DNA from: Candidatus Colicola equi
GTDB taxonomy: Bacteria > Bacteroidota > Bacteroidia > Bacteroidales > Paludibacteraceae
Assembly (NCBI GenBank): GCA_018066175.1
Contig: JAGHRV010000054.1
Span: forward strand, 1-60,176
Reading direction: 5' to 3'
Length of the DNA stretch: 60,176 nucleotides
Shown: positions 8,171 through 17,614 of the stretch, one piece after another
How positions within the stretch are numbered: the first letter of the stretch is position 1
Layout: each line of letters starts with the position of its first letter
The notes under the pieces: model-generated
The model's database searches: none
Seen by the model: the letters and a program-made list of their open reading frames with translations, nothing else
Told to the model about the DNA's origin: nothing
Made by a program: the position numbers and the translations under genes

Positions 8171-11100
8171 ATGAAAACTATTAATTTTAATCAGTCTTTA
8201 AAAAATTTAGTTAACAACCTCAAAGGTTTGTTCATTCTTTCCCTCGCCCTCACCACCTTTGGCGTAGGCAATGTGTGGGGAGCATGGTCTGGTAGTGGAC
8301 AAGGAACAAATGTCGGTGGGGTGTGGTATGCTTTGTATAGTGCAGATGAAGCTAATTTTTCTACCATCAGTGAAAAAGAATACACTCTTTCTGCACCAGG
8401 AGCGAATCTAACATATGATGCCAAATGTGTGCCTATTAAAGTGATTATTGAGTACTATGGTGGGCCCTTAAAAGTTGCTCAATATACCAATGGAAGTTGG
8501 AGTGGATCTCTTTTTGAAGAGCAGCCTCCAAAGAATTCTTATAAATCGTATGGACCGATTTCGTTATCTTCCTCGGCTAATAAGATTAAATTATACACAG
8601 AAACTGGAGCTACAGGTAAGAAGTATTTTAAAAACGTTAAAGTCACCATGGCTCAATACATTGAGAATCCAAGTTCCACAGCCGAAATGGTTTGGGGAGC
8701 TGGCAAAGTAGATGATGCTAATGTAACAAAATCCATTACCATCGCTTGGTGTAACGTTAAGGCGTTAACGTACACAGTTACAGGAACCGGGAAAGACCAA
8801 GTATCAGTAGTTATAGAGAACAACTCTGAGTATGGTAAATACAATACTGCTACTATAAAAGTTACCTACAACCGCAATGCAGCAAGTACGCTAGACGCAA
8901 CATTGACGATTAAGAATGACTATAATAGTTACTCTAAGTCCATCAAATTGTCCGGTTCTACCACCAAATACGACCAATCTCTTTCATGGGTTAACGAGTC
9001 TTCGATTGAACCTAACATGATGGTAGGAGCGACACCGACAATTAAGGCAATCTCTGATCAAGGTCAAACAGTTACCTACACTTCGAGCAATTCGGACGTT
9101 TTATCAGTAGATGCTGATGGTAAATTAACTGCTAAATCCGTTGGTGAGGCTACTATCACCGCTTCTCAAGGGGGAAACTATAAGTACAATGCAGCCACTT
9201 CCATTTCTAAAACATTCCAAGTCAAGACAAAGGACACTCCTATTTTTACACCTAATTGGTCAAGTACCAATCTGAAAGTTGGTGACAAAGTAACTCTCGG
9301 CGTGCAATATGTTAGCGATGGATTGGATGGTAGTTTTAAGGCTAAAGATTATGATTCAAATATCTTAAAAGTTACTCGCGAAAGTAATACTATCACGATT
9401 GAAGCGCTCAATGAAGGTTCTTCTAATATAACCTTTGCACAAACCGAAACAGATGCAATATTTAGTGCGAGCAAGACTTATTCGTTTAACGTCTCCAAAA
9501 TCGCCAACACTCTCGCAGCAGATGCAACGCATTCCATGAAGGTGGATGAAACTTGGAACGGTGTAATTAGTGGCAAAAATAGTGATGGTGAGATTACCAT
9601 GACAACATCCGATGCCACTGTCGCTTATTACGATGTTACTAATAACAAGATTGTTGCACAAAATACTGGTAGTCAATTATTCACCAGCAAAGAAGTAACC
9701 ATCACCATTTCACAAGCTGCCACCTATAAATATACAGCAGCGGAAAAAACCATTAAGGTGACGGTAGAGAAGCACGTTCCAATATTTACTTGGAGTAATG
9801 CAACCTTGTATCACAACCAAACTTATAACGATTTCTTCACTACCAATGGAACTAATGCCTTGACCGTTAAGTCTTCTTCTGATGACAACGTGGCTTACTT
9901 AGTAGATGGTTCTAATGCACAAAAACTCAATCTCAAAACATTAACAAAAGCCGCTTCCACAACCTTAACCGTAACTCAAGCCGAAAACTACTATTGGGCA
10001 GAGCATACAGAGAGTAAAACTATAACTCCAAGTTATGCCTCAGATCATGTGCCGTTTACCTTAAACCAAGACAAATATAATGTAATGCTTACAGGAGATT
10101 ATGCCAAGGAACGGTCTTGGGATAGTGGCATCCGTTTAGCAAGTACTGATGCAAAATACGCATTTGATTGGGATGACAGATATGCTGTTATTAAATTTTC
10201 CGGAATTCCAGATAAATTATCTTGCTCATATTCTTGTTCCGATGCATCCTCTGATAGAGATTGGCGCGTTTATCAAAGTGCCGATGGCTCCAATTGGGGA
10301 AGTGCTATCATTAGCACAAACAAAGCTGGTTCGGCGAATAACATTCAATTAGCCCCCACAACACGTTACTTGAAATTTGTATATTCAGGAAACTTTGCAG
10401 GTTACTTCCAAAACATCACCGTTACCGAACTCAAGACTTTCTCAACGTCAACAAACGAAATTGACTTTGGTAACACCAATAAAAAAGATATGCCCTGTGA
10501 TCCAAAAACCTTCACGTTCAACTATGCTAATGTAGGTCATAAAGTTACTTTATCTACTAACGATAATCATTTCTCTGTTTCTCCGACATCAATTACCAAT
10601 ATAGGCGGTGAGAAATATGGTTCACAAACCATTACTGTATCGTATAGAACAGACGAAGTACACTCTGCCACCAATGCTAAACTGATCATCAAGGATGAGT
10701 TGGGCAATTCCAAAGAGGTAACATTAAAAGGAACCACAACCAAGAAGGCACAAACACTTAAATGGGAAAAGCCCTACGATGTTACAGAACCTGCTATCCC
10801 AATTGGTAAGACCATAACCGGAGCTGCCACTTCCAGCTCTAATTTAGGTATCACCTACGAATCTTCTGATGAAGAAATAATTGAAATCGTAGAGGATGGC
10901 AAGGCCTTTAAAGCAGTTAAGGAAGGTTCAGCCACAATTACTGCCAAACAAGTTGGTACAGACGATTGGGAAGAAGCAAGTATCTCAAAAGTCTTTAAGA
11001 CTACAAACAAGATTATCCAAGTTATTTCATGGAATCAAAACTTCACTCGTTTGTTAACCACTTCAAGTTCTCAACCATTAACAGCTGTTGTAAACCTTGA

Positions 11101-14100
11101 AGATGCCCAAACCGGAGTACAGACCTATAGTAAAGAGCGTTCGGATTTGATTACATATACAAGTCAAAACACCTCTGTTGTTTCTGTATATGGTTCTACA
11201 CTTCATATCGTTGGCAAAGGAGAAACAACACTTACCGCCACCGTTCCCGGAGATGATTTATACGAAAGTGCGACTGTTACCATCCCTGTTACAGTTCGTG
11301 AGCCTTCTGCCGGATGTGAAGATGTTTTACTTGGTAATAATTTTGGAGCAGGTGAACATGAGTTCTTCCATTATAGTTTGACGGAAGATATGGAAAAAGT
11401 GGTTAAGATTGACCGCTCTACTCCTGCTATTCCGGGTGTGCTTAGTTTCCAGCATAAAGGTAAAAAATGGGGATTGAACTATAGCGGAGAAATTGCTATA
11501 TATGAATCCACAAATAATGGATCAAGTTGGAATAAACTTGGTGCTATAACACCATCTGAAGGAACATATAACACCCAAACATACAATCTTAGCCGCAATG
11601 CAACTCATGTTAAGTTCTTCCGCGGAAAGAGTGCAACCGGTTATCATTACATCAAGAATGTAGATATTATTCCTGCACAGTTTATAGAATCCAATGCTGC
11701 CGACAATACGATTGACTTTGGAAATGTAACTGTCAACAGCGTGGAAGGAAGAACAGCAACCATCAGTTACGCTAATGTTAAAGACATGCTAACTATTACC
11801 AAATCAAGCAATGATCTTTCTTTGTCTTGCGGAGACATCATTGATTTAGATTGTGGTGCAACGGGAACAAATACAATTACCATTACATTCACCCCAACCG
11901 CTGTCGGTGATTTCAATGATGCAATACAATTCAACGACAAGAATAGCAAAAAGAACTATACCCTCAACGTTAAAGCAAAGGTAGTAAGAAGTACACAACA
12001 CATCACTTGGGAGCCCACGCAAACCGAGTACAGAACAATTGACAAAATTGTATTGAATGCAACCGCATCTTCCAATAATCCTGTTAAGTATTATGTTAAG
12101 GAAGGTACAGATGTAGCAGATTTCGTAAACGATGTATTAACCATCAAAAAAGATGGTCAAATCACTATCCGTGCTTACGAGCCTGGCGATGCTATCTATG
12201 AAGCAGCCGTTGATGTAGATAAAACATTTACTATTCGTAAGACCAACTTGCATTTTGACCCGCTACCAACCGCCACAGCCATCACGTATCCTCAAACATT
12301 AAGTGAGTCAACTTTGACAGATGGTATTGTAAAAGATGAAGATGGCAATATCGTAGCTGGTACTATTGCATGGACGAATCCTACTGCCCAACTGAATGCA
12401 GGCGAGAACCAAACACAAGGCATCACCTTTACTCCAACCAACAATCCTGCATGGTATAATGCTTTATCTTCTACTACAACGGTTAGTGTACTTAAGGCAA
12501 CATCAACCGCCACTCCAAGTGCAACTGATATAACCTATGGACAAAAAGTAAACGAATCCGAATTGACTAACGAGGGAACTTCGGGCACTTGGACCTGGAC
12601 AGATACTCGCAAAAACGAGGTTCTGCCTGTTGGTACGCACGAAGGTCTCCAAGTTCATTTCACACCAAGCAACAATAACTATAACGAATTGAACGCTACC
12701 GTATCTCTCACCGTTACAAAGGCTGATGCACAACTCACTTGGACGACGGCTCCTGCTAACGTAGAGATTTCTGAGGCTGTTACCTATTTGGCTACATCCA
12801 ACCATAGCGAATCGGCTATCACCTACTCCATCATTGCCGGTAGTGAATATGCTACCATTGATGCTACAACAGGTGTGCTCACTATGCTGAAAGCTGGAAC
12901 AATTACCGTACAAGCAACACAAGAAACAACAACTAACTACAATGCCGCTACCATCAGCACTTCCACAACCATTAATGGACAATTTGAGAATATCTTCACC
13001 AATGCTGCCGGAGATAATAACTGGAACAATGCTGCCAACTGGGCATCGGGTGCTGTTCCTGATAAACTAAGCGATGTAGATGTAATCATCAATGGCGAGA
13101 TAACCATCAATGAAACCATCATTGTAAATAGTCTCACTATCGAATCTGGAGCTAGTGTTAAAGTTGTTGTCGATGGTAACCTATCCGTTAATGGGGAATC
13201 TAAAGACCGCTTGACTTATGGTAATCTCCTTATCAAAAATGGTGGTGACGTTACCATTGCTGCTACCGGAGATGTTCGAGTTAATGACTTCGTTATCGAA
13301 TCGTCTATCGGCACACAGGGTGTGAGCGAAAGTGGACAAATCACCAACGCCAACAAAGTGCTCTATGTCAATGGCGCATACATCGACATCAACCTCGATC
13401 CTACCGGCAAAGCCAATGATACACAATGGTACGGATTTACCGTTCCATTCCCTGTAGATATATACGATGGCGTGGCTCGCAAGGAAGGAGACACATTCCG
13501 TAAACTCACTTACGGCACGGACTATATGTTCGCCGAATACGACATGAACCAACGTCTCAACAGCGGTAAGGGATGGAAATATATCACCACCTTACAACTC
13601 CAACCCGGACGATTCTATTACATCACCTTCAATGGGGACTACAACACCTACTCATTCAAGGCTGCTACCAATACCATCACCACCTCTTATACCACCGACC
13701 TCACCACCAATGGTACAGGTGCTAATGCCAACTGGAATGCTGTAGGTAACTCGGCTCTCCGCCACGTCACCGCTTCCTATGGTACAACGGATGACGAGAA
13801 GTTCGTTCAGGTTTATCAGAATGGTTTAAGTCAATATATGACCGTACGCACCAATGACGCTACCTTCGTAGTGGGTTGTCCGTTCTTCGTTCAGGCTAAA
13901 ACGAGCACCATTCTCCAACTGACCGACGCTACTGCCGATCATGCTAATAGCACCTACGCTCCTTTGCGTAAGGCCAGTCCTGCTAATCGCTCCATCAAGA
14001 TGGTCATCGCTCCGGAGAACGGAGGCTATAGCGACCAGGTTTATATGAGAACAACCACCGACATTAAGTCCGAGTATATCATCGGTCGTGACTTGGCTAA

Positions 14101-14515
14101 AGCCGGTGTCGGCACCGCCACGGTACAAATGTGGATCAATGCTTATGGACAAAAACTGAGTGTGAATGAAACATCCATCAAGGGCGAAGAAGCCATCTTC
14201 CCATTAGGCATCTATGCTCCTAAGGCCGGCGGATATCGTCTCACTATCGACGAGACCACCACTCCAACCTATCTCATGGAGAATGGCATCGTAATATGGG
14301 ACTTCGCCAACGGCAGCTACGTAGTAGATCTGTCTAAGGGCACTAACAACGACTATAGCATCGTTAGAACTGCTCCCAATACTCCGGGCGAAGCTACCAA
14401 CATCTATTCCTCTGAACAAAACAACCAAAGCATCAATAAGGTTATCTTCCGCAATAAGATGTATATCATCAATAATGCACATACTTATGATGCACAAGGT
14501 CAAACAATCCGCTAA
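8171..14515 (+). CDS. 2114-residue Ig-like repeat surface protein
   Basis: The largest gene in the window. A hydrophobic N-terminal segment (about residues 17-36, ending GNVWGA) looks like a signal peptide after an unusually long polar n-region. The body is a chain of bacterial Ig-like modules: Big_2-type (VTYTSSNSDVLSVDADGKLTAK), 'choice-of-anchor' modules beginning IDFGN (about residues 765 and 1178), F5/8- or jelly-roll-like inserts, and MBG-type modules (YPQTLSEST, YGQKVNESEL). From about residue 1610 a beta-helix-like segment (ITINETIIVNSLTIESGASV) leads to a C-terminal region with YGFTVPFPVDI. The end (KVIFRNKMYIINN, YDAQGQTIR) is a divergent copy of the shared C-terminal motif. Likely an adhesin or matrix protein. 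Confidence 0.85.
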   Translation: MKTINFNQSLKNLVNNLKGLFILSLALTTFGVGNVWGAWSGSGQGTNVGGVWYALYSADEANFSTISEKEYTLSAPGANLTYDAKCVPIKVIIEYYGGPLKVAQYTNGSWSGSLFEEQPPKNSYKSYGPISLSSSANKIKLYTETGATGKKYFKNVKVTMAQYIENPSSTAEMVWGAGKVDDANVTKSITIAWCNVKALTYTVTGTGKDQVSVVIENNSEYGKYNTATIKVTYNRNAASTLDATLTIKNDYNSYSKSIKLSGSTTKYDQSLSWVNESSIEPNMMVGATPTIKAISDQGQTVTYTSSNSDVLSVDADGKLTAKSVGEATITASQGGNYKYNAATSISKTFQVKTKDTPIFTPNWSSTNLKVGDKVTLGVQYVSDGLDGSFKAKDYDSNILKVTRESNTITIEALNEGSSNITFAQTETDAIFSASKTYSFNVSKIANTLAADATHSMKVDETWNGVISGKNSDGEITMTTSDATVAYYDVTNNKIVAQNTGSQLFTSKEVTITISQAATYKYTAAEKTIKVTVEKHVPIFTWSNATLYHNQTYNDFFTTNGTNALTVKSSSDDNVAYLVDGSNAQKLNLKTLTKAASTTLTVTQAENYYWAEHTESKTITPSYASDHVPFTLNQDKYNVMLTGDYAKERSWDSGIRLASTDAKYAFDWDDRYAVIKFSGIPDKLSCSYSCSDASSDRDWRVYQSADGSNWGSAIISTNKAGSANNIQLAPTTRYLKFVYSGNFAGYFQNITVTELKTFSTSTNEIDFGNTNKKDMPCDPKTFTFNYANVGHKVTLSTNDNHFSVSPTSITNIGGEKYGSQTITVSYRTDEVHSATNAKLIIKDELGNSKEVTLKGTTTKKAQTLKWEKPYDVTEPAIPIGKTITGAATSSSNLGITYESSDEEIIEIVEDGKAFKAVKEGSATITAKQVGTDDWEEASISKVFKTTNKIIQVISWNQNFTRLLTTSSSQPLTAVVNLEDAQTGVQTYSKERSDLITYTSQNTSVVSVYGSTLHIVGKGETTLTATVPGDDLYESATVTIPVTVREPSAGCEDVLLGNNFGAGEHEFFHYSLTEDMEKVVKIDRSTPAIPGVLSFQHKGKKWGLNYSGEIAIYESTNNGSSWNKLGAITPSEGTYNTQTYNLSRNATHVKFFRGKSATGYHYIKNVDIIPAQFIESNAADNTIDFGNVTVNSVEGRTATISYANVKDMLTITKSSNDLSLSCGDIIDLDCGATGTNTITITFTPTAVGDFNDAIQFNDKNSKKNYTLNVKAKVVRSTQHITWEPTQTEYRTIDKIVLNATASSNNPVKYYVKEGTDVADFVNDVLTIKKDGQITIRAYEPGDAIYEAAVDVDKTFTIRKTNLHFDPLPTATAITYPQTLSESTLTDGIVKDEDGNIVAGTIAWTNPTAQLNAGENQTQGITFTPTNNPAWYNALSSTTTVSVLKATSTATPSATDITYGQKVNESELTNEGTSGTWTWTDTRKNEVLPVGTHEGLQVHFTPSNNNYNELNATVSLTVTKADAQLTWTTAPANVEISEAVTYLATSNHSESAITYSIIAGSEYATIDATTGVLTMLKAGTITVQATQETTTNYNAATISTSTTINGQFENIFTNAAGDNNWNNAANWASGAVPDKLSDVDVIINGEITINETIIVNSLTIESGASVKVVVDGNLSVNGESKDRLTYGNLLIKNGGDVTIAATGDVRVNDFVIESSIGTQGVSESGQITNANKVLYVNGAYIDINLDPTGKANDTQWYGFTVPFPVDIYDGVARKEGDTFRKLTYGTDYMFAEYDMNQRLNSGKGWKYITTLQLQPGRFYYITFNGDYNTYSFKAATNTITTSYTTDLTTNGTGANANWNAVGNSALRHVTASYGTTDDEKFVQVYQNGLSQYMTVRTNDATFVVGCPFFVQAKTSTILQLTDATADHANSTYAPLRKASPANRSIKMVIAPENGGYSDQVYMRTTTDIKSEYIIGRDLAKAGVGTATVQMWINAYGQKLSVNETSIKGEEAIFPLGIYAPKAGGYRLTIDETTTPTYLMENGIVIWDFANGSYVVDLSKGTNNDYSIVRTAPNTPGEATNIYSSEQNNQSINKVIFRNKMYIINNAHTYDAQGQTIR

Positions 14516-14525
14516 TAATACGATT

Positions 14526-14675
14526 ATGAAGAAATACTATTGCATACCCACAACATCCGTCATGGATTTATCTACCATCAGGACACTGATGATGGCCGGT
14601 TTGAGTGGAACAGTTGATCCAACAATCTCCGTTCCAGCCAGAAAGAATCCTCCTGTAGGTAAATTATATATCTAA
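14526..14675 (+). CDS. Small 49-residue Bacteroidales-type peptide
   Basis: ATG at 14526 follows the surface-protein stop by 10 bp and gives MKKYYCIPTTSV..., ending in GKLYI. Short proteins of this style (MKK, aromatic/proline, a central hydrophobic patch, polar tail) occur widely and unannotated in Bacteroidales, often as single genes near surface-protein operons; I do not know a function. Its last 12 bp overlap the 3' end of the convergent TatD-family gene. The upstream in-frame ATGs lie inside the surface-protein gene and are less likely starts. Confidence 0.55.
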   Translation: MKKYYCIPTTSVMDLSTIRTLMMAGLSGTVDPTISVPARKNPPVGKLYI

Positions 14676-15464
14676 TCGGAAAAGAGTCCTTGCATTAGCA
14701 GAAGTGGTGGCAATCACCTCTTCTGCGGTGCAATGATAAATCTCACTAAGGACCGCAGCCACATAACTCATCCATTGACTCTCATTTCGCTCCCCACGAT
14801 GAGGAACAGGGGCCATATATGGCGAGTCGGTTTCTAAAACAATACGGTCCAAAGGAATACTATTCAAGTGCTCACGCAACTTGCAATTCTTAAAGGTGAT
14901 AATACCACCTATTCCTAAATACAAGCCCATCTGGACTAACTGCTGAGCCACTTCTTCACTTCCGCTCCAGCAATGCATCACACCACATACTCCCTTTCTA
15001 TCCTTTGAAGGGGCGTATTCTTTTAATATGGCTAACGCATCTTCGGTAGCATCACGCACGTGAATCATCACCGGCAAGTCCAACTCTTCCGCCCATGCTA
15101 ACTGACGTCTAAAAGCTTCGTGTTGAGCGTCTTTATAGGTTGTATCAAAATGGTAATCCAGCCCTATCTCACCTATGGCGATGTATTGAGTTGAGAGTTG
15201 AGCGTTAATCGTTGAGAGAAGGCGAGCATGAAGCATATTCAGTTGCTCCTCCCAATCCTCCTTGATATTCTGCGGATGCAGACCAATCGCCGGATATAAA
15301 TACCCGGGATAACGGGCACAAACATTCCATACATCATCTACCGAAGAGGCATCTACTCCCGGCACTAAGATAGTCTCTACTCCACCTGCTCGCTGCTGCG
15401 CAATAAACGCATCTAAATCTTCGCGATAAGGCTCTTCATCCAAATGTGCATGTGTATCTATCAT
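14664..15464 (-). CDS. TatD-family metal-dependent DNase/hydrolase
   Basis: A 266-residue TIM-barrel hydrolase. Metal ligands expected for TatD enzymes are present: His5/His7 in THAHLD, Glu99 in IGEIGLDYHF, His135 in MIHVRD, His164 in MHCWSG and Asp213 in ETDSPY. The family removes 3' DNA ends or processes D-aminoacyl/nucleic acid substrates in the cytoplasm. Residues about 82-92 (LLSTINAQLST) are an extra segment just before the conserved IAIGEIG strand, encoded by a TTGAG-type repeat also found in the next two genes. It is the last gene of the operon; its start overlaps the queA stop by 4 bp (ATGA). Confidence 0.93.
   Translation of the reverse strand: MIDTHAHLDEEPYREDLDAFIAQQRAGGVETILVPGVDASSVDDVWNVCARYPGYLYPAIGLHPQNIKEDWEEQLNMLHARLLSTINAQLSTQYIAIGEIGLDYHFDTTYKDAQHEAFRRQLAWAEELDLPVMIHVRDATEDALAILKEYAPSKDRKGVCGVMHCWSGSEEVAQQLVQMGLYLGIGGIITFKNCKLREHLNSIPLDRIVLETDSPYMAPVPHRGERNESQWMSYVAAVLSEIYHCTAEEVIATTSANARTLFRLDI
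15186..15218. repeat. TTGAGAG/TTGAGCG repeat inside the TatD-family gene
   Basis: Four near-copies of a 7-bp TTGAG(A/C)G unit in frame with the gene, coding for STINAQLST. The same unit family occurs at 16253 and 16912. Confidence 0.7.
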
Positions 15465-16645
15465 CGTCTGAATAATATACTACTGTCTCCGTAACTAAGG
15501 AATCTAAAGTCATGACCCAAGGCATAATCATAGATAGTATGCCAATCGCCTTTCACAAACGCACTCACCAAAAGCAACAACGTTGATTTAGGTTGGTGGA
15601 AATTAGTAATCAACTGATTTACCACATGGAACTCATACCCGGGCTTAATCATAATCTGTGTTTCAGCATGTAGTGCGTCTTGGTGCGTCTCATCCAGATA
15701 GTCCAATAGTCGCTGCATACTCTGCTGGGTAGTCATCGTATGCTCGCTTTCATAAGCAATGAACTGCGGCACGTGCATCTGCAAGGTCTCACCAATAAAA
15801 TACAAACTCTCCAAAGTGCGCATACTGGTTGTACCTACTGCCACAATATGACCTACATTATCACGTATATCCTCTATCGCCTTGCGTGGCACAGCAATAA
15901 TCTCGGTATGCATCGTATGTTGGTTAGCGTCCTCCGTCTTGACCGGCTGAAAAGTGCCAGCCCCCACGTGCAAGGTCACTTCGCTCATTCGTATTCCTCT
16001 GCTCCGCAAATCATCCAAGACGGCATCTGTGAAATGCAAGCCGGCAGTGGGAGCAGCCACCGAACCCTTGATTTTGGAATACACCGTCTGATAAGTCTTC
16101 TTATCACTCTCTTCCGTAGCCCGATTCAAATACGGAGGAATAGGCAACTCACCCATCGCATCCAGTATCTCGGCAAAGGATAGCGTCGGGTCATCCCATG
16201 TGAACCGCACCTCATGCGTATTGCCTGTAGTAGATAACCGCTCGGCATATAAGTTTAGCGTTGAGAGTTTAGCGTTGAGCGTTAAAGTTAACTTACCTTC
16301 TTTCCACTTCTTCAGATTACCAATCATGCACTTCCACGTGCAACCGGTCTGGCTACCTAACGATAATTGATAGTCATGCGGAGCAATCGGTTCTAAGCAA
16401 AACACCTCGATACGCGCTCCCGACGGCTTATGAAAAACCAACCGTGCCTGTATGACGCGCGTGTTATTATATACAAGTAACGAATGCGCAGGGATATAAT
16501 CTCCTACATTATAAAAATGGTCCTCACTGACTTGACCATCTTTATACACCAATAACTTACTATGATCCCGCTCCTGCAACGGATATTTAGCAATCCGTTC
16601 ATCCGGTAACGGATAATTAAAATCGTCTATCCTCAGTACTTCCAT
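15461..16645 (-). CDS. queA: S-adenosylmethionine:tRNA ribosyltransferase-isomerase
   Basis: 394 residues, slightly longer than the usual 340-360. QueA transfers and isomerises the ribosyl part of SAM onto 7-aminomethyl-7-deazaguanine in tRNA, the penultimate step of queuosine synthesis. Typical blocks: DDFNYPLPDERIA near the start, LLVYNNTRVIQARL, GSVAAPTAGLHFT, VTLHVGAGTFQPV and NQLITNFHQPKSTLLLLVSAF. Residues 121-131 (LTLNAKLSTLN) are a low-complexity insertion just after the conserved KKWKEG segment, encoded by the same repeat type as in the genes on either side. It overlaps the TatD-family gene by 4 bp and lies 12 bp after rsgA. Confidence 0.96.
   Translation of the reverse strand: MEVLRIDDFNYPLPDERIAKYPLQERDHSKLLVYKDGQVSEDHFYNVGDYIPAHSLLVYNNTRVIQARLVFHKPSGARIEVFCLEPIAPHDYQLSLGSQTGCTWKCMIGNLKKWKEGKLTLTLNAKLSTLNLYAERLSTTGNTHEVRFTWDDPTLSFAEILDAMGELPIPPYLNRATEESDKKTYQTVYSKIKGSVAAPTAGLHFTDAVLDDLRSRGIRMSEVTLHVGAGTFQPVKTEDANQHTMHTEIIAVPRKAIEDIRDNVGHIVAVGTTSMRTLESLYFIGETLQMHVPQFIAYESEHTMTTQQSMQRLLDYLDETHQDALHAETQIMIKPGYEFHVVNQLITNFHQPKSTLLLLVSAFVKGDWHTIYDYALGHDFRFLSYGDSSILFRR
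16253..16291. repeat. TTGAGAG/TTTAGCG repeat inside queA
   Basis: Alternating GTTTAGCG and GTTGAGAG/GTTGAGCG units, in frame, coding for LTLNAKLSTLN. Confidence 0.7.
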
Positions 16646-16657
16646 ACTTCCTTCCCC

Positions 16658-17614
16658 CTATCTATATTTACTTTCTTCAGCATCGCCAAGAAGGCTGATG
16701 TAACTCTCATATCTCGATAGCGCAATACGTCCCTCTTCAACCGCCTTCACTACCGCACAGCCGGGTTCATTGAGATGTATGCAATTGCCATACTTGCACT
16801 CACGACCCACATGGAAAATCTCCCGGAAGTAATGACTAACCTCATACTTATCCATCTCTACCCCACCAAAACCTTTCACACCCGGAGTATCAATGAGCCA
16901 GCTGCGCTGGCCGTTGAGAGTGGAGAGTTTAGAGTTTAGAGTGGGCAGAAGATACATTTCCGAGAAGGTAGTTGTATGCATACCCTTGTCGTGGGAAGTA
17001 GATATAATGCCTGTTCGCGTCTTTTCTTCGCCGAACAGCGCATTCAATAGCGTTGACTTACCTACTCCCGAATTACCACTAAGCAACGTCATCTTGCCTT
17101 GCAACAGGCCGCAAACACGCTCTATATCCTTCGGTTCTTTCGTCGAAATAGCCATCGTAGTGTAGCCTAATGATTCATATAGTTTCTGCCACTCGGCTAC
17201 CGTTTGTCGCTCTTGGTCGTTCATCAAGTCCATCTTGTTAATCACCACCACTACCGGCACACGATAAGCCTCAGCCGTTGCTAAGAAACGGTCAATGAAA
17301 GTGAGCGACGTAACAGGATGATTGACTGTCACCAAAAGCAATACTTGGTCCACATTAGCAGCCAATATATGCGCCTCCTTACTCAGATTAGTGGAACGAC
17401 GGATGATATAATTGCGTCGCGGTTCAATCGCCTTAATCCAATTCGTGCCATCCCCCAACATATCCACCTCCACATTATCTCCGACAGCCACCGGATTGGT
17501 GGTACGAATACCGCGAATACGGAAATTGCCCTTCACATGGCACTCCCGTGTTTGGCCGTCCTCCATGAGCACAGCAAAACTGCTTCCCGTTGATTTAGTT
17601 ACCAATCCTTTCAT
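16658..17614 (-). CDS. rsgA: Ribosome small-subunit-dependent GTPase A
   Basis: A 318-residue circularly permuted GTPase that assists late 30S maturation. An OB fold (about 1-70) precedes the permuted G motifs: NKMD at 126-129 (G4), GNSGVGKST at 180-188 (P-loop) and DTPG from Asp242 (G3). The C-terminal zinc site is complete: Cys273, Cys278, His280, Cys286. Residues about 224-238 ([15 protein letters not shown]) interrupt the segment between TFSEMYLL and WLIDTPG, where relatives have only a few residues; the DNA is the same repeat type as in queA and the TatD-family gene. It starts directly after the barrel gene. Confidence 0.96.
   Translation of the reverse strand: MKGLVTKSTGSSFAVLMEDGQTRECHVKGNFRIRGIRTTNPVAVGDNVEVDMLGDGTNWIKAIEPRRNYIIRRSTNLSKEAHILAANVDQVLLLVTVNHPVTSLTFIDRFLATAEAYRVPVVVVINKMDLMNDQERQTVAEWQKLYESLGYTTMAISTKEPKDIERVCGLLQGKMTLLSGNSGVGKSTLLNALFGEEKTRTGIISTSHDKGMHTTTFSEMYLLPTLNSKLSTLNGQRSWLIDTPGVKGFGGVEMDKYEVSHYFREIFHVGRECKYGNCIHLNEPGCAVVKAVEEGRIALSRYESYISLLGDAEESKYR
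16912..16944. repeat. TTGAGAG/TTTAGAG repeat inside rsgA
   Basis: GTTGAGAG, GTGGAGAG and two GTTTAGAG units in frame, coding for the extra [11 protein letters not shown] segment. Confidence 0.7.
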
